Positions 1 to 9,700 of a DNA stretch of 64,000 nucleotides are shown here, one piece after another. The stretch is from Hirsutella rhossiliensis (taxonomy: Eukaryota; Ascomycota; Sordariomycetes; Hypocreales; Ophiocordycipitaceae). The stretch is taken from positions 930,001 to 994,000 of the forward strand of contig NW_025408676.1 in the NCBI RefSeq assembly GCF_020360975.1, in the 5' to 3' direction. Position 1 is the stretch's first letter; each line of letters opens with the position of its first letter. Below the pieces are notes generated by a model, which had not been told where the DNA came from, made no database searches, and saw nothing but the letters and a program-made list of their open reading frames with translations. Both the position numbers and the translations under genes were made by a program.

Positions 1-1391
1 GTCGGCGTCGGCGTCGTCGGCGAGCCAGACGGGGACGGTGCGGATCGTGTCGCTGTGGGCGAGGCGGTGCTCGAGGCGGGCCTGGTCGTCGCGGGGGATG
101 AAGAGACCGTCCGAGGCCGGGGGCGTGGGCAGGGGGGGGTGGGCGTTGGCGTCGACCTCGACGGGGACGGGGGCCGAGAGGGCATTGAGGGAGGCAAGGC
201 CGACGGTGGTGGAGGGGCGGACCCCGTTGGGCTGCGGCGAGGCGGTGCGGTCGTGAGGCGAGTCGATTTCGCCGGTCCAGGCGACGACGGTGTGGCTCCA
301 CGAGGTGGCATCCGAGGAGAGGTAAGAGAAGGAGTCGAAGAGGGCCGACTGGCCGCGACGGGGCCTCAATTCCTGCGAGGCTGGCGTCAGCATTGGAGCT
401 TGTTTGCGGGTGAGGAGGGGGGATGGGTTACCCAGTCGCCATCCTTGCGGTACGTGAGGGCGTGGGGAAGATCGAAGGTGGCCGAGATGATGTTGCCGCT
501 GAGGGCCAGGTCTGGGTTTGCGGCGCGCAGCGCTGACAGGGACTCGCGGCGCGCCATGACTCTTCTTGTGCTGGGTAGCTTGGGACGAGAGTGGCAGAGA
601 TGGCAGCTGCGGTTGTGAGAGAAAGGGAGGGGCGAAGAGAGAGAAGTGGAAGAAGAGGAGGAGAGGGGGGCAGAAGAAGAGGGGGAGAGGGACGACGACG
701 AGGAGGCGTTGCGCAGGAGAGGGTCGCGATGGATTAGGCAGGGGAGGTCCGGGCCGGGGCGTCGGGGCAGCGAGAAGTAGCTGCTGCCGTCTCCGTGGGC
801 GGCGGCTGGAGATGACAGAGGAGAGGGGCAGGCGAGATGGCGGGAGGCCGAGGAGGAGGCCGAGCTCGAGGAGGAGGAGGAGGAGGCGGCGGCGGCGGCA
901 AAGACGGCGGGGGTCGAGGCGAGCGACGACGAGGGGAAAGGGTCGACGTAGGTGGAGGGGTGGATGCCCGGGGTGACTGTGCTGTAGTAGAAGCTGCCGT
1001 GGAGGGGCCAGGGCTGCAGCAGCAGCTGCTGTTGGCCGCCCGGCTGAGTTACTAGGCCTAGGGGCTTGACATCATCGTCCCACTGGCGGTGGCCCGGCAC
1101 TGTAGCGGGGGGGCCTGGAGGGGCAGCGGAGGCCTGGGCTGCCTGGAGCGTGGCGCTGCCGAGGTCGCCGTCAGCGTGAGCGGCGCTGCTGGTGCTGCTT
1201 GCGCTGCAAAAACCGCTGCTGCCGCTGCTCGCGCTTCCGCCACTTGGGTCCGTGCCGTCGTCATTGGCAATGCGGCAGCGTGCAAACAGGGGCCGCCGCC
1301 GCTGCTGGAGCTCCCGGCAGGGGCTGCTCTGCACGGTCGCTGGAGCCGCACTCTCGTCCAGCGGCTTGCCGTTGCTGTTAGTGTCCGCCAT
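1..1391 (-). CDS. Trehalose-6-phosphate phosphatase (OrlA/Tps2-like), 5' part
   Basis: N-terminal part of a GT20/trehalose-phosphatase family protein; the gene runs off the left edge. Exon 1 is 1391-432 and exon 2 is 372-1, joined by a 59-bp GT-AG intron (431-373, phase 0). Across the junction the protein reads LSGNIISATFDLPHAL, then GDW|ELRPRRGQSALFDSF, YLSSDATSWSHTVVAWTGEI, which matches the start of the synthase-like domain of fungal Tps2/OrlA rather than the Tsl1 type. The first ~270 residues are Ser/Ala-rich low complexity with Gln and Ser runs, and are probably disordered. Known role of the family: dephosphorylates trehalose-6-phosphate in the trehalose synthase complex (stress tolerance, cell-wall integrity). 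The phosphatase domain is outside the window, so Tps2 versus another Tps-complex subunit is inferred from the N-terminus only. Confidence 0.85.
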
Positions 1392-1547
1392 GGCTGGCTG
1401 TCAGGCTCGACGCCAGTTGGTCGAGAGGAGCCAAACGGTACTGGGCTTCACTCCAGGTATCGGTCTTGCGCGTCGAGGATAAGCTCGAAATCGATGGGAG
1501 CAAGAACATTGCCCTGGAAAACAGGAAAACACACATGGACACGGCAT

Positions 1548-1557
1548 CCTTATATAC
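1548..1557 (-). promoter_or_regulatory. TATA-like element upstream of the Tps2-like gene
   Basis: The minus strand reads GTATATAAGG here, about 160 bp upstream of the ATG at 1391. It is a reasonable TATA box for that gene, but this is a motif match only. Confidence 0.35.
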
Positions 1558-1800
1558 TAGTAGCTCCTTTCTCATCCATCACAAATCCCTACAAGCACCA
1601 AAACCTGCTCCCTTCCCGGGCGCATGTCCGCTGCCCCTAAGCCCGGACCAGATGCCCCGGACACCACCGACCGACTGGAGGAGAATTCGGGTGCCCTGTG
1701 CCGGCAGTAGGGCCTTGGGTATCACCTCTCATATCACTCCTCGTCCAACCGCTCTGCCTAGCTGCTGGTTGCCGTCGTGATTCGCCGTCGGCACGGTCCC

Positions 1801-1860
1801 AGAGAGGGAGGGCCCAGAGAGGGAGGGCCCAGAGAAGGGGGGCCCAGAGAGGGAGGGAGA
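1801..1860. repeat. 15-bp minisatellite, four units
   Basis: Four consecutive 15-bp units. Units 1 and 2 are AGAGAGGGAGGGCCC, unit 3 differs by one base, and unit 4 ends differently. The purine-rich strand is the plus strand. Confidence 0.9.
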
Positions 1861-2493
1861 TGGGAAAGGCCGCAACCTCCGGGAGGAGGCAATAGCCCAA
1901 CGGCAAACCGCCACCACGCGCAATCGCACGTGGCCCATTCGGCCGCGTGCTCCGACACTGCAACGCAGGCGGGAAATCCGTCCTATCTGTCCAGGGGAGC
2001 CAGGTGTGCGTGCTGCCTTGGAACCGCTGCTTTGCCGTGTGTCGTCATGACGGCTCAACCAACAGGTGGTGAACCCCAACAAGGATGGGAGCCGCCCAGG
2101 TCCATTCGTGCAACGTGCGAGATAGAGATGTGGCCAATAGGAAAGCGGTCGATCCAGGCATCAAAGCTCACCAGCTGCTGGTCAGCACGCACACAGTGTC
2201 GGCCTCGAATGCCACACAAGAGCTTCAGTGCCGCACGTTGGCGGCTCCAAGTCCCATGGCAGACCTCATGGCTCCGCACGTGACCGCGGATGCCTCGGCT
2301 TCAAGTTGTCCCTGTCCGTCCACTACGACCCCTGCACCAGCTCCACCCGTTTCTCACCACCTTTTTCCGAGTTTTTGCCTCGTCTCCTCCACCCGGCGCC
2401 CGTCGGCCTCACCTCGCTTCAACGCTCAAGGCAAACACCCGGACATCCGCCGACAATCTGCCAACCGGGCTCCAGGTCCAGGCAAGACGGACA

Positions 2494-4895
2494 ATGACGC
2501 CCTCGCCGCCTCCTCCACCCTCGCCGTCCCAGCACGCGACCGTCCACGCCTACGCCAGCAACGGCCTCGAGATTCTCCAGGCCGCCAGCGATGCCGCCCA
2601 GGCCATCCAGAACCCCCAGGCTCTTCAAAATGCCGCCGCCGCCGCTGCCGAGGTCGTCGTCCAGCCCGCCATTGACGAAGACGCTGCTGCTGCTGCTGCG
2701 GCGGCGGCGGCCCACCAGATGACGGGCTCGACGCCTCCTCCTGCTCCCCATCCTCTCCCTGCCTCTCCTCCTCACCAGCAGCAGCAGCAGCAGCAGCTCC
2801 AACCGCACCACCAGCATCCCCAGCACCTGATGCCCGGCCCCGGCGGCGTCATGCGCGACCCGACCATCAACCCCAAGCTAACGCGCCTGCGACGTGCCTG
2901 CGACATGTGCAGTATGCGTAAGGTTAAGTGCGATGATACCGACGTTCCCTGTCGCCCGTGCCGCGAGCTGGGCGTCGACTGCACCTACGAGCGTGAGACG
3001 AAGCGACGCGGCCCCCCCAATAAGCATGCCGAGGCCGCCAAGGCCGCCAAGAGAGCTCGCGTCGACTTCGGGGCCGCCGCTGCCGCTGCTGCTGCCGCTG
3101 CCGTTGCCTCGGCCGCCACCGGCGCGCTGCCCGCCTCCCCGTCGCCGCACAACGCGGCCAAGACGCTCATCAACATCTCGTCCGACGGTCTGCTCGACGC
3201 CGAGGCTATTGCGCCGCTGCCCGTCCTCGAGCTCCTCGTCGACGACTTCTTCACCTACCTGCACCCGCTCGCCCCCTTTCCTCATGAACCCACCTTTCGC
3301 CAATCGTTTGCCAACCGCGAGGATCGCTCCCGGCCTGACTTTCTCGGCCTGCTCGCCAGCATGATTGCCGCCCTCGTCGCCTCCTTCCCCCGCAGCGCCC
3401 GTGAGCATCTCAAGTCGCAGCACGGCGCGCACCTCTTCCCCAAGCCCGTCGTCATGGCCGACCGCTGCCGCGACATTGCCCTGCTTACCCGCGGCAGCAA
3501 GTGGGTCCTCAAGCAGCCCAAGACGCTCGACGACGCCGCCACCAGCTACTTTCTCGGCCTCGCCTGCGGCTACTGCGACCAGTGGAACGCCTCGCGACAC
3601 TTCATGGCCGAGACGCTGACTCTGATCCGGGAACTAGGCTTCGCCCGGCCCAAGCATCCAGGCGATCTGCCCACCTTTGGCAACGACCCGTACTCGGCCG
3701 ACCCGCTGCCCTTTAATCACGTCAAGGATCAGATCGGCAAGCGCCTGTTTTGGTGCCTCTTGCTGGGTGTCAGGCGAGTGCTCCATGGCCCCTGTTGCGA
3801 GCTCGAACGTCGTGCTGACAAGCTGCGTCTCTTGACGCCTTCAGGTCCTTTTCGCAACTTGGCGCATCGCACACGCCCACCGATCTCGTCATTGCGCCAT
3901 CGACGCCCAACCTCCCGTATCCGGCGTACCCGGAGAACGTTGACGACATCTGCGTGCTGGCCAACGAAATCATCCACCAGGCCGAGGGCAGCGTGACGCT
4001 GCTGACGGGCTTCCGCTTCGCCATCGACATCTACACGACCATGAACGGCGTAGTCAGCCTCGAGCTGGCCTACGGCATGAGCACCCTGCCCTGGCCCGAC
4101 CAGCGGCTACTTCTGCGAGACGGCCTCGTGGCTGCCAAGAGCATCGTCGACAACCTGCCGCCGGAACTGCAGCTGGGCAACCTTGGCGACGACGCCAACT
4201 CGCTGGCGGGCCTCGACGAGGCGGGCCTGCAGTACGTGCCGCCCGTGTGGCCCCAGGCGCAGCCGCCGCACGACCTGCGCAGCGTCATCAAGGCGCAACC
4301 CCTGCAACGGCGGCAGCTGCAGTACGAGATGCAAAAGGCCAACATCTTTGTGTCGCAGCTGGCCACGCGCTCCTACTTTGTCGACCTCTTCTTCACCCTG
4401 CGCGACGTCCACCTGAGCGAGCTGCAGCAGCAGCAGCAGCAGCAGGGCGGCGGCGACGAGGTGGAGGCGCAGCTCGAGGAGATCAAGGCGCTGCAGGACG
4501 TCGACGATAAGGACATCCTCGACCTCATGTGCGCGGAGCGCGAGCTGCTGGTGCAGAACCTGCTGACGATTCTCGGGTCCGTCTCGCAGCGCAACCTCGA
4601 GCCCAACGGCGGGTCCCTCATCAACAAGATCCGGCAGGTGGCGCTGACGCTGCTCAACGACGCGCCGGAGCGCAAGGGCCCCTTTGCCGTCAAGGCCGAG
4701 GAGGCGCTGTCGCAGCTCATCGAGGTGCTGGCCAAGCTCGACAAGTCGGGCTCCGCGGCGGGCTCGGGCCGGGCGGCCGACCCGAGCCAGATGATGACGG
4801 TCGAGGACGAGGACGAGGAGCTGCGGCACTGGGCCGACCTGCGCGACTTTCAGCTGCGGTACGCGGCCAACGGCGGCTTTGGCGACGACTTGTGA
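2494..4895 (+). CDS. Zn(II)2Cys6 fungal transcription factor
   Basis: Nuclear DNA-binding regulator with a Gal4-type binuclear zinc cluster: C136-x2-C139-x6-C146-x6-C153-x2-C156-x6-C163 (RACDMCSMRKVKCDD...), followed by a basic stretch (ETKRRGPPNKHAEAAKAAKR) and then a fungal-specific middle homology domain (about residues 230-560). Exons are 2494-3773 and 3845-4895 (776 aa). The intron (3774-3844, 71 bp) uses a GC donor (AG|GCGAGT), and the joined frame reads LLGVRSFSQLGASHTPTDL. Start 2494 (MTPSPPPPP) was chosen because it lies just before the plausible N-terminus; an in-frame ATG at 2290 would add 68 residues. Ala and Gln runs flank the zinc cluster, and a Gln run lies at 4422-4445. The zinc cluster resembles sugar or plant-biomass regulators, but no specific orthologue can be assigned. 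Confidence 0.88.
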
Positions 4896-5525
4896 GGACG
4901 GTGCGGACGCCCTTTGCAAACAGCAGCAGCATCGTCGCCCATGCTTGCTGTCTCGGCATCGGCTTCAACCATGTTCCTAAACGATAAGGACCGCGACCGG
5001 ATCAAACGGGGATTCGCTTGAAGGGCCAGGTCGGTTCCGAGGCGTTGAGGGGAGGGAAAAGAGGGCAGAGGGCCTGGCGTTTGGAGAAGTGATGCACAAA
5101 GTTCATAAGTTTCTAGCACGCAGCATGTCGGAAGGGAAACTGTCCACAGCGACGAGGGACATGGACGGAGACTTGGTTGGCGCCCACGTCACGGGTGAAT
5201 GATGCTTTTTGAACCCACCAGAGCCCGGCAATACAAGTTATACTCCAAGAGCATACAGAGAAACAACTACAAGAAGACGCGGAAGAGGAAAGAGAAAGAG
5301 CAGCATCGCACGGCCAAAGAAGCAGAGCCCTCCCGGAGGCCCGATCTCGGCTCGCGAACAGCTCTCAGGCCTCGCGCTTATGCTTCCTCTGCCACAGCCA
5401 TCCCCACGTCGCCCATGCAACGTCGTTGTACGCAAACAGCCTGCCTCGTCCCCAGGCGGAAGCGTCAGCAAGCCGTCACAGACGTGTGCCTACAGGTCTC
5501 TCCCGGCGAAAATGGAAGCGGGCTC
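4896..5525. other. Convergent intergenic region, no gene seen
   Basis: Lies between the 3' ends of the Zn2Cys6 gene (+) and the small membrane protein gene (-). It is probably 3' UTR sequence for both. No repeats or RNA genes recognised. Confidence 0.5.
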
Positions 5526-6225
5526 TTACACGGCGGTGGCCATAAAGCACACCAGAGTGGCGGCAGACCCGCGCGACATGAGGCGGTGATAAACAAGCCG
5601 GAAGACGAGAATGGCGAAGCAGGCGGTTGCGCTGAGGGCGATGAGAGCGGCGAGGCCGACGTGGAGCGTGTAGGGGATTGCGCGGCGGCCGCGGAGGGTG
5701 CGGATGACGGACATGGCGACGGCTATGTTCCAGAGCAGGGCGGCGAGGGCCTGGACAATGGTGTTTAGCGGTTTGTGTGCCCCGACGTCTCTCTCTCGTT
5801 TTGCTCCGTCTGCGTTGATAGCATTGAATACCACAAGGGGGCGGACGACACGACTCCAGAGCACGTCGAGGTCATCATCCCCTTGCTTCTCTCCCACACC
5901 CCCGACATGTATACGGATCTTTTGCATGCGGCCCGGACACGCACAGCGAGCCGTCACCTACCACGGGAAACGTAACCTGCCACACAACCACACAGGAATC
6001 GCCGCTGCTCACGTTGCACGTGTCGGCGAGCCACAGCGCGTCGTAGAAGAGCACCGGCAGCGGCGCAGGCACGGCGAGGACGCGCATCATGGCCGAGACG
6101 CGGCGGAGCAGCACGGTGCGCGGCGACGGCGGCGGCGGCGAGGCGCGGGCCGTGGTGGTCGCCGCGCTGCTGCCCTTTTCGGCGGCGGCGGCGAAGGAGA
6201 GCTCGTCGGATGGCGTGGTGGCCAT
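5526..6225 (-). CDS. Small predicted membrane protein, unknown function
   Basis: Two-exon model: exon 1 6225-5962, exon 2 5750-5526, giving 162 aa. The 211-bp intron (5961-5751) has donor GTAGGT and a textbook branch/acceptor (GCTAAAC...TTGTCCAG), and both sides are phase 0. The N-terminus is polar and Ala/Pro-rich (about 45 residues). Hydrophobic segments follow at about residues 45-62 (MMRVLAVPAPLPVLFYDALW), 80-98, 112-130 and the C-terminus, so three or four membrane spans are likely. The topology is vaguely MARVEL-like, but no family signature was recognised. The intron is longer than its neighbours', so a missed exon inside it is possible. Confidence 0.5.
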
Positions 6226-6707
6226 TTTGCTTGGCTGTGGTGAGACGAGGCGCGAGGGCGTGCGCGAGGGAGCGGAAAGGGGGGAGGAGGCTCGTGATGA
6301 ATGCTGGTGATGGTGGCGATGGTCTTTTGTTTGGCGTTGAGGCTGTTGGTGGTGGCGGAGGAGACGGGCGGTGCTTGGGGGGGGGGGTTCCTGCTGCCTC
6401 TGGTCCAGGGCGTGTTGGGAAGGCCCGAGAGGAGGAGGAAGGGGACGGTTGCTCAGGGGAGAAGACAGGGTGCCTGCTCAACCTGCAAGTGAGCGTGAAG
6501 GGGTTCTTTTTTGGCAACGAGAGAGATGTGAGAGGAGATGGCGAGACGGACGGGGAGCGGAGACGGGCGATGGTGTCCCATGGTTCCTCTCGATTGCAAC
6601 AGGAGGAGCAAGACAAGGCAGAGACACTTGGAGAGCTCGAGCTCCAAGATGGGATGAAAAGAGAGAGAGAGATACACGCCCCAGGGCACAAGCACCCCTC
6701 GCCCGCC
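6226..6707. other. Intergenic, no gene seen
   Basis: 482 bp between two minus-strand genes. It would hold the promoter of the small membrane protein and the 3' end of the methyltransferase gene. It contains a run of G at about 6379-6387 and purine-rich stretches, nothing else recognised. Confidence 0.5.
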
Positions 6708-7589
6708 TCACGCCGCCGCAACAGCCCTCCCGCCCTCCCGGCCCCCCCCGTCCTCGACGTCCTTGGGCCCCCTCGCGCGAAACAGCATCACGGCGCCGAC
6801 GCACCAGACGTCGACGTGGCGGAACCGGCGGCGCAGCCCCTCGGCCAGCACGTCCTCGGAGTCGGCCGCGTTGCCAAAGATGCCGCGCCGGTTGTACGCC
6901 GCCAGCAGCCAGCGCGCCGCCCACCCGAGCGGCCGCCCGACGCCCAGGATGGTGGCGCCGACGAGCGTCGCCTCGTCGCCCAGCAGCGGCGTCACGGCGT
7001 CGAGCACCGCCGCGAGCTTGGTTGCGGGCGGGCCGGGCAGGCAGTGCAGGAGGAAGAAGATGCTGGCCGAGTCGAAGCGCGGCGCCTGCGGCTGCGGCTG
7101 TTGCCGGTGTTGCGGAGCCCCGCCCCCGCCGGCCCCCGCCGTCGCCGTCTCCGGCTCCCCCGCGCCGAGCGGCAGCGGCGCCCGCGTCACGTCGGCGAGC
7201 ACGGCCGTGACCCGCACGCGGCGGCCCGCGCCCGCCGCCGCGTGCTCGACCCTGCGCCTGGTGGCCTCGAGGGCGTGCGGGTTGAGGTCGACAATGGTCA
7301 GCTCGCGACACGGCGGCGGCGCGGCGGCGGCGGCGTCGCCCAGCGCCCGCGCGGGGAAGTACCCGGAGCCGACGCCGATGTCGAGGTGGCGCCGGCCCAT
7401 GGACGCGCGGAACAGCGGCAGCAGCACGCGCGACGTCGAGCACTTCCATATGTACGTGCACGAGAACCAGAGCACCCACATGTCGTAAAAGGCGAGCACC
7501 CAGGGCGTGTAGACGGCGGCGCCCGGGTGCTGCTCCGGTGCCTCTTCCTCCTCCTTCTGCCGCTGCTGCTGCTTCTGCTGGGCCGCCAT
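6708..7589 (-). CDS. Class I SAM-dependent methyltransferase
   Basis: Single-exon, 293 aa. Residues 68-80 read HLDIGVGSGYFPA, the glycine-rich motif I of class I methyltransferases, with the acidic residue of motif II at D101 (TIVDLNPHALEAT). A later segment (FDSASIFFLLHCLPGP) fits motif IV. Before the Rossmann part is an aromatic segment (YTPWVLAFYDMWVLWFSCTYIW, about 27-48) typical of a fungal group of uncharacterised small-molecule methyltransferases. The first 20 residues are Gln/Glu-rich. The substrate is unknown and no biosynthetic genes flank it, so a secondary-metabolite role is not supported here. Confidence 0.82.
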   Translation of the reverse strand: MAAQQKQQQRQKEEEEAPEQHPGAAVYTPWVLAFYDMWVLWFSCTYIWKCSTSRVLLPLFRASMGRRHLDIGVGSGYFPARALGDAAAAAPPPCRELTIVDLNPHALEATRRRVEHAAAGAGRRVRVTAVLADVTRAPLPLGAGEPETATAGAGGGGAPQHRQQPQPQAPRFDSASIFFLLHCLPGPPATKLAAVLDAVTPLLGDEATLVGATILGVGRPLGWAARWLLAAYNRRGIFGNAADSEDVLAEGLRRRFRHVDVWCVGAVMLFRARGPKDVEDGGGREGGRAVAAA

Positions 7590-9700
7590 TGTGCGCGCCG
7601 ACTCGGTTGGTTGGCCGCTTGCTGAAGTTGTCGCGTGTTTCTTCGAGTGTCGATATATATATGTATATATATATCAACCGCAGGGCCCAGAGCTGCCGGG
7701 CAGTGAGAAGAAAGCAACCGCACAGCAGACCGGGGGGATAGGGAGCCATATATATACGCAAACCACAAGTATTAACTCCTCCCCGGCCCCATCGACCAAC
7801 GCGAAGCAGCGCAGCAACGCAGTCATCATCACGGCCCCCCTTCCCTCCATGGCTCCACGCATCAATCTCTTGACATGCACAAAGTAAGCCATTGCAACGT
7901 GGGGGCCATACACATCAACGCAGGCAAGCGAAGTAACCCAAGCTCGCCAGGGGAAGAGAGGAGGGGAGGGGGGTAAGCGCATCGCCATGATTCGCTCGTC
8001 GGCCGACCTTTCCGCATCCTCCCGCAGCTCTGATGCCAGGGCATCACGAGAGAGAGTGTAAGACGCCGGCCGGGCACTGTCAGTCAAGGAACAGGGATCT
8101 ATGAGGGGTCCCGAGGAATCAAGTTGCCCATACTCAAACTATCCTCTCTTTGCAGTCCTTCCAGCGTTACCAAAGGAGGCTGCGGCCATGATGTGCAAGA
8201 CCGCGTCTCGGAGCCTCCAAGCGTCCACTGCAAGAACCCGTAATCACCGTCATCACGCAGGCATGTACCTGCTACACCAGCCAGAGGTGAAGCCCGAGCC
8301 TGCCAGAAACAAAGCTCAATAGGAAGGCGTCTCGTCGACAAGAGAAATATCGTGCCCTCGCCAGGTCCCTCCCTCCCCGGCTCCAGCTCCGCCCCTTGTC
8401 CCCACGCTCTCGGCTACACACAAGACTCGTTGATAGATGATACCCAGGCACAAATAGAAAGCCAAAGCAGAGAAGAGCAGCTGGGTTAAAAGGGGGAGGG
8501 GCTTTTGTGCCCCGGCTCTCGTCAGTTCACGATACTACACATCGCACTCAAGCACTTACACGCACCCACACCACATACAAAAGGAGTAACGTCTCCGCGC
8601 CTCACAAGGCAGCCAATAACCCTCTCCACCGCCTTGTTCCCCCGCGCGCTGCACAGCCGACGCCACATACATCCCTCGGCGGTTCATGAGAGGCCAGGTT
8701 CCAGCAGCCGACATGTTCCTCGCCACGCTACATGCCAGTCTCCAGACGGCCTGCCTCGACGCACGAGTCAAGGCTGACGACGGTCACACAAGCATCCGTG
8801 CCACCGGACGTCGTGGCACGCTCGGGTCATTGTGCTCCCATCCTTGTTCCTGGCTTGACTTCTCTCATTCACGTGTCCAGGTCCGTCGAGGAAATCAGAG
8901 ACTCGCCGGATATGCTTCAATTTCAGGCTAGACTTGTCGTCGCAGCCGGCGCCCCTCGCGGGTCCGTCCCCTCCGGACCGAGACGAGGGACAAGGGGAAG
9001 CAGAGCCGTCCTATGCCGCGCCGGGCCGCAGCCCGCAAACGTGAGTCTTCCGACGTCCTCTACCACTGCTGGCGAGCCCACCGCCCGTTCCTCCGCCTCA
9101 TCAACCGTGGACCGCCTTTATCCCGTCCATCTCACAATTGACGGACAGCGGGGTATCTCATGACATCGTGACAATCCTTGCTGCAAAACATTCCCAATCC
9201 AATCACTCGCCGCAGAGACCAGGGGAAGAGGGGGGAGAAACTCGTAAATGCATCCAGTCCGCCGCCCGTAGTTTCCTTCTAGAAAATTCAAACAGCCAAC
9301 CGAGTAAATCTGAGTCCCAGTGTCGTCAAAGCAATGGCACAGGGCCAAACACAAGAGAAAGGAAAAGGAAACAGCCGGAGCCGGAGACGGATGCAAAGAG
9401 AAGAAAGAATGGCCCTCGCACAGCCTAGCCCGCGCAAAGGCCAAGCTGCGACGGCCATGCAATCCACGCCACGCAATTACCATGGCATATCGAGAGGGAA
9501 ACAATCGTCGTGACCGGGAAAGAAACGTCAAGGACAACGCCAAGTCATCATGAGCACGCCGTAGCCACAAATCTGCCGACCAGGTAGACGCAAGGGAACT
9601 CGTTGAACTCGTCGAATAATGCAAATTCATACTGGGCAAGGCCGAAGCCAAGAAAGGAGAAAAGGGGAAGGCGGCGAGAGAAGAGGCTGTCGAGGTGCGA
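7590..9700. other. 2.1-kb intergenic stretch, no gene seen
   Basis: Lies between the methyltransferase start and the 3' end of the C2H2 gene (both minus). It holds an AT microsatellite at 7653-7675 and a TATA-like run at about 7747-7755. The right part may be a long 3' UTR of the C2H2 gene. Open frames here have compositionally biased translations and no recognisable domain. Confidence 0.5.
7653..7675. repeat. (TA)n microsatellite
   Basis: Alternating TA run with one G interruption, about 65-85 bp upstream of the methyltransferase ATG (7589). It could double as its TATA region. Confidence 0.8.

Larger units (their letters stand above)
1392..2493. other. Divergent intergenic region with a G-rich minisatellite
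   Basis: Shared upstream region of the Tps2-like gene (-) and the Zn2Cys6 gene (+). No convincing gene is seen. It holds the TATA-like element at 1548-1557 and the 15-bp tandem repeat at 1801-1860. An upstream in-frame ATG for the Zn2Cys6 gene exists at 2290. Confidence 0.6.

Noticed and set aside
4107..4919. 270-codon minus-strand frame opposite the Zn2Cys6 gene
   Set aside because: Antisense shadow of a GC-rich exon; the plus strand has the domain and splice signals.
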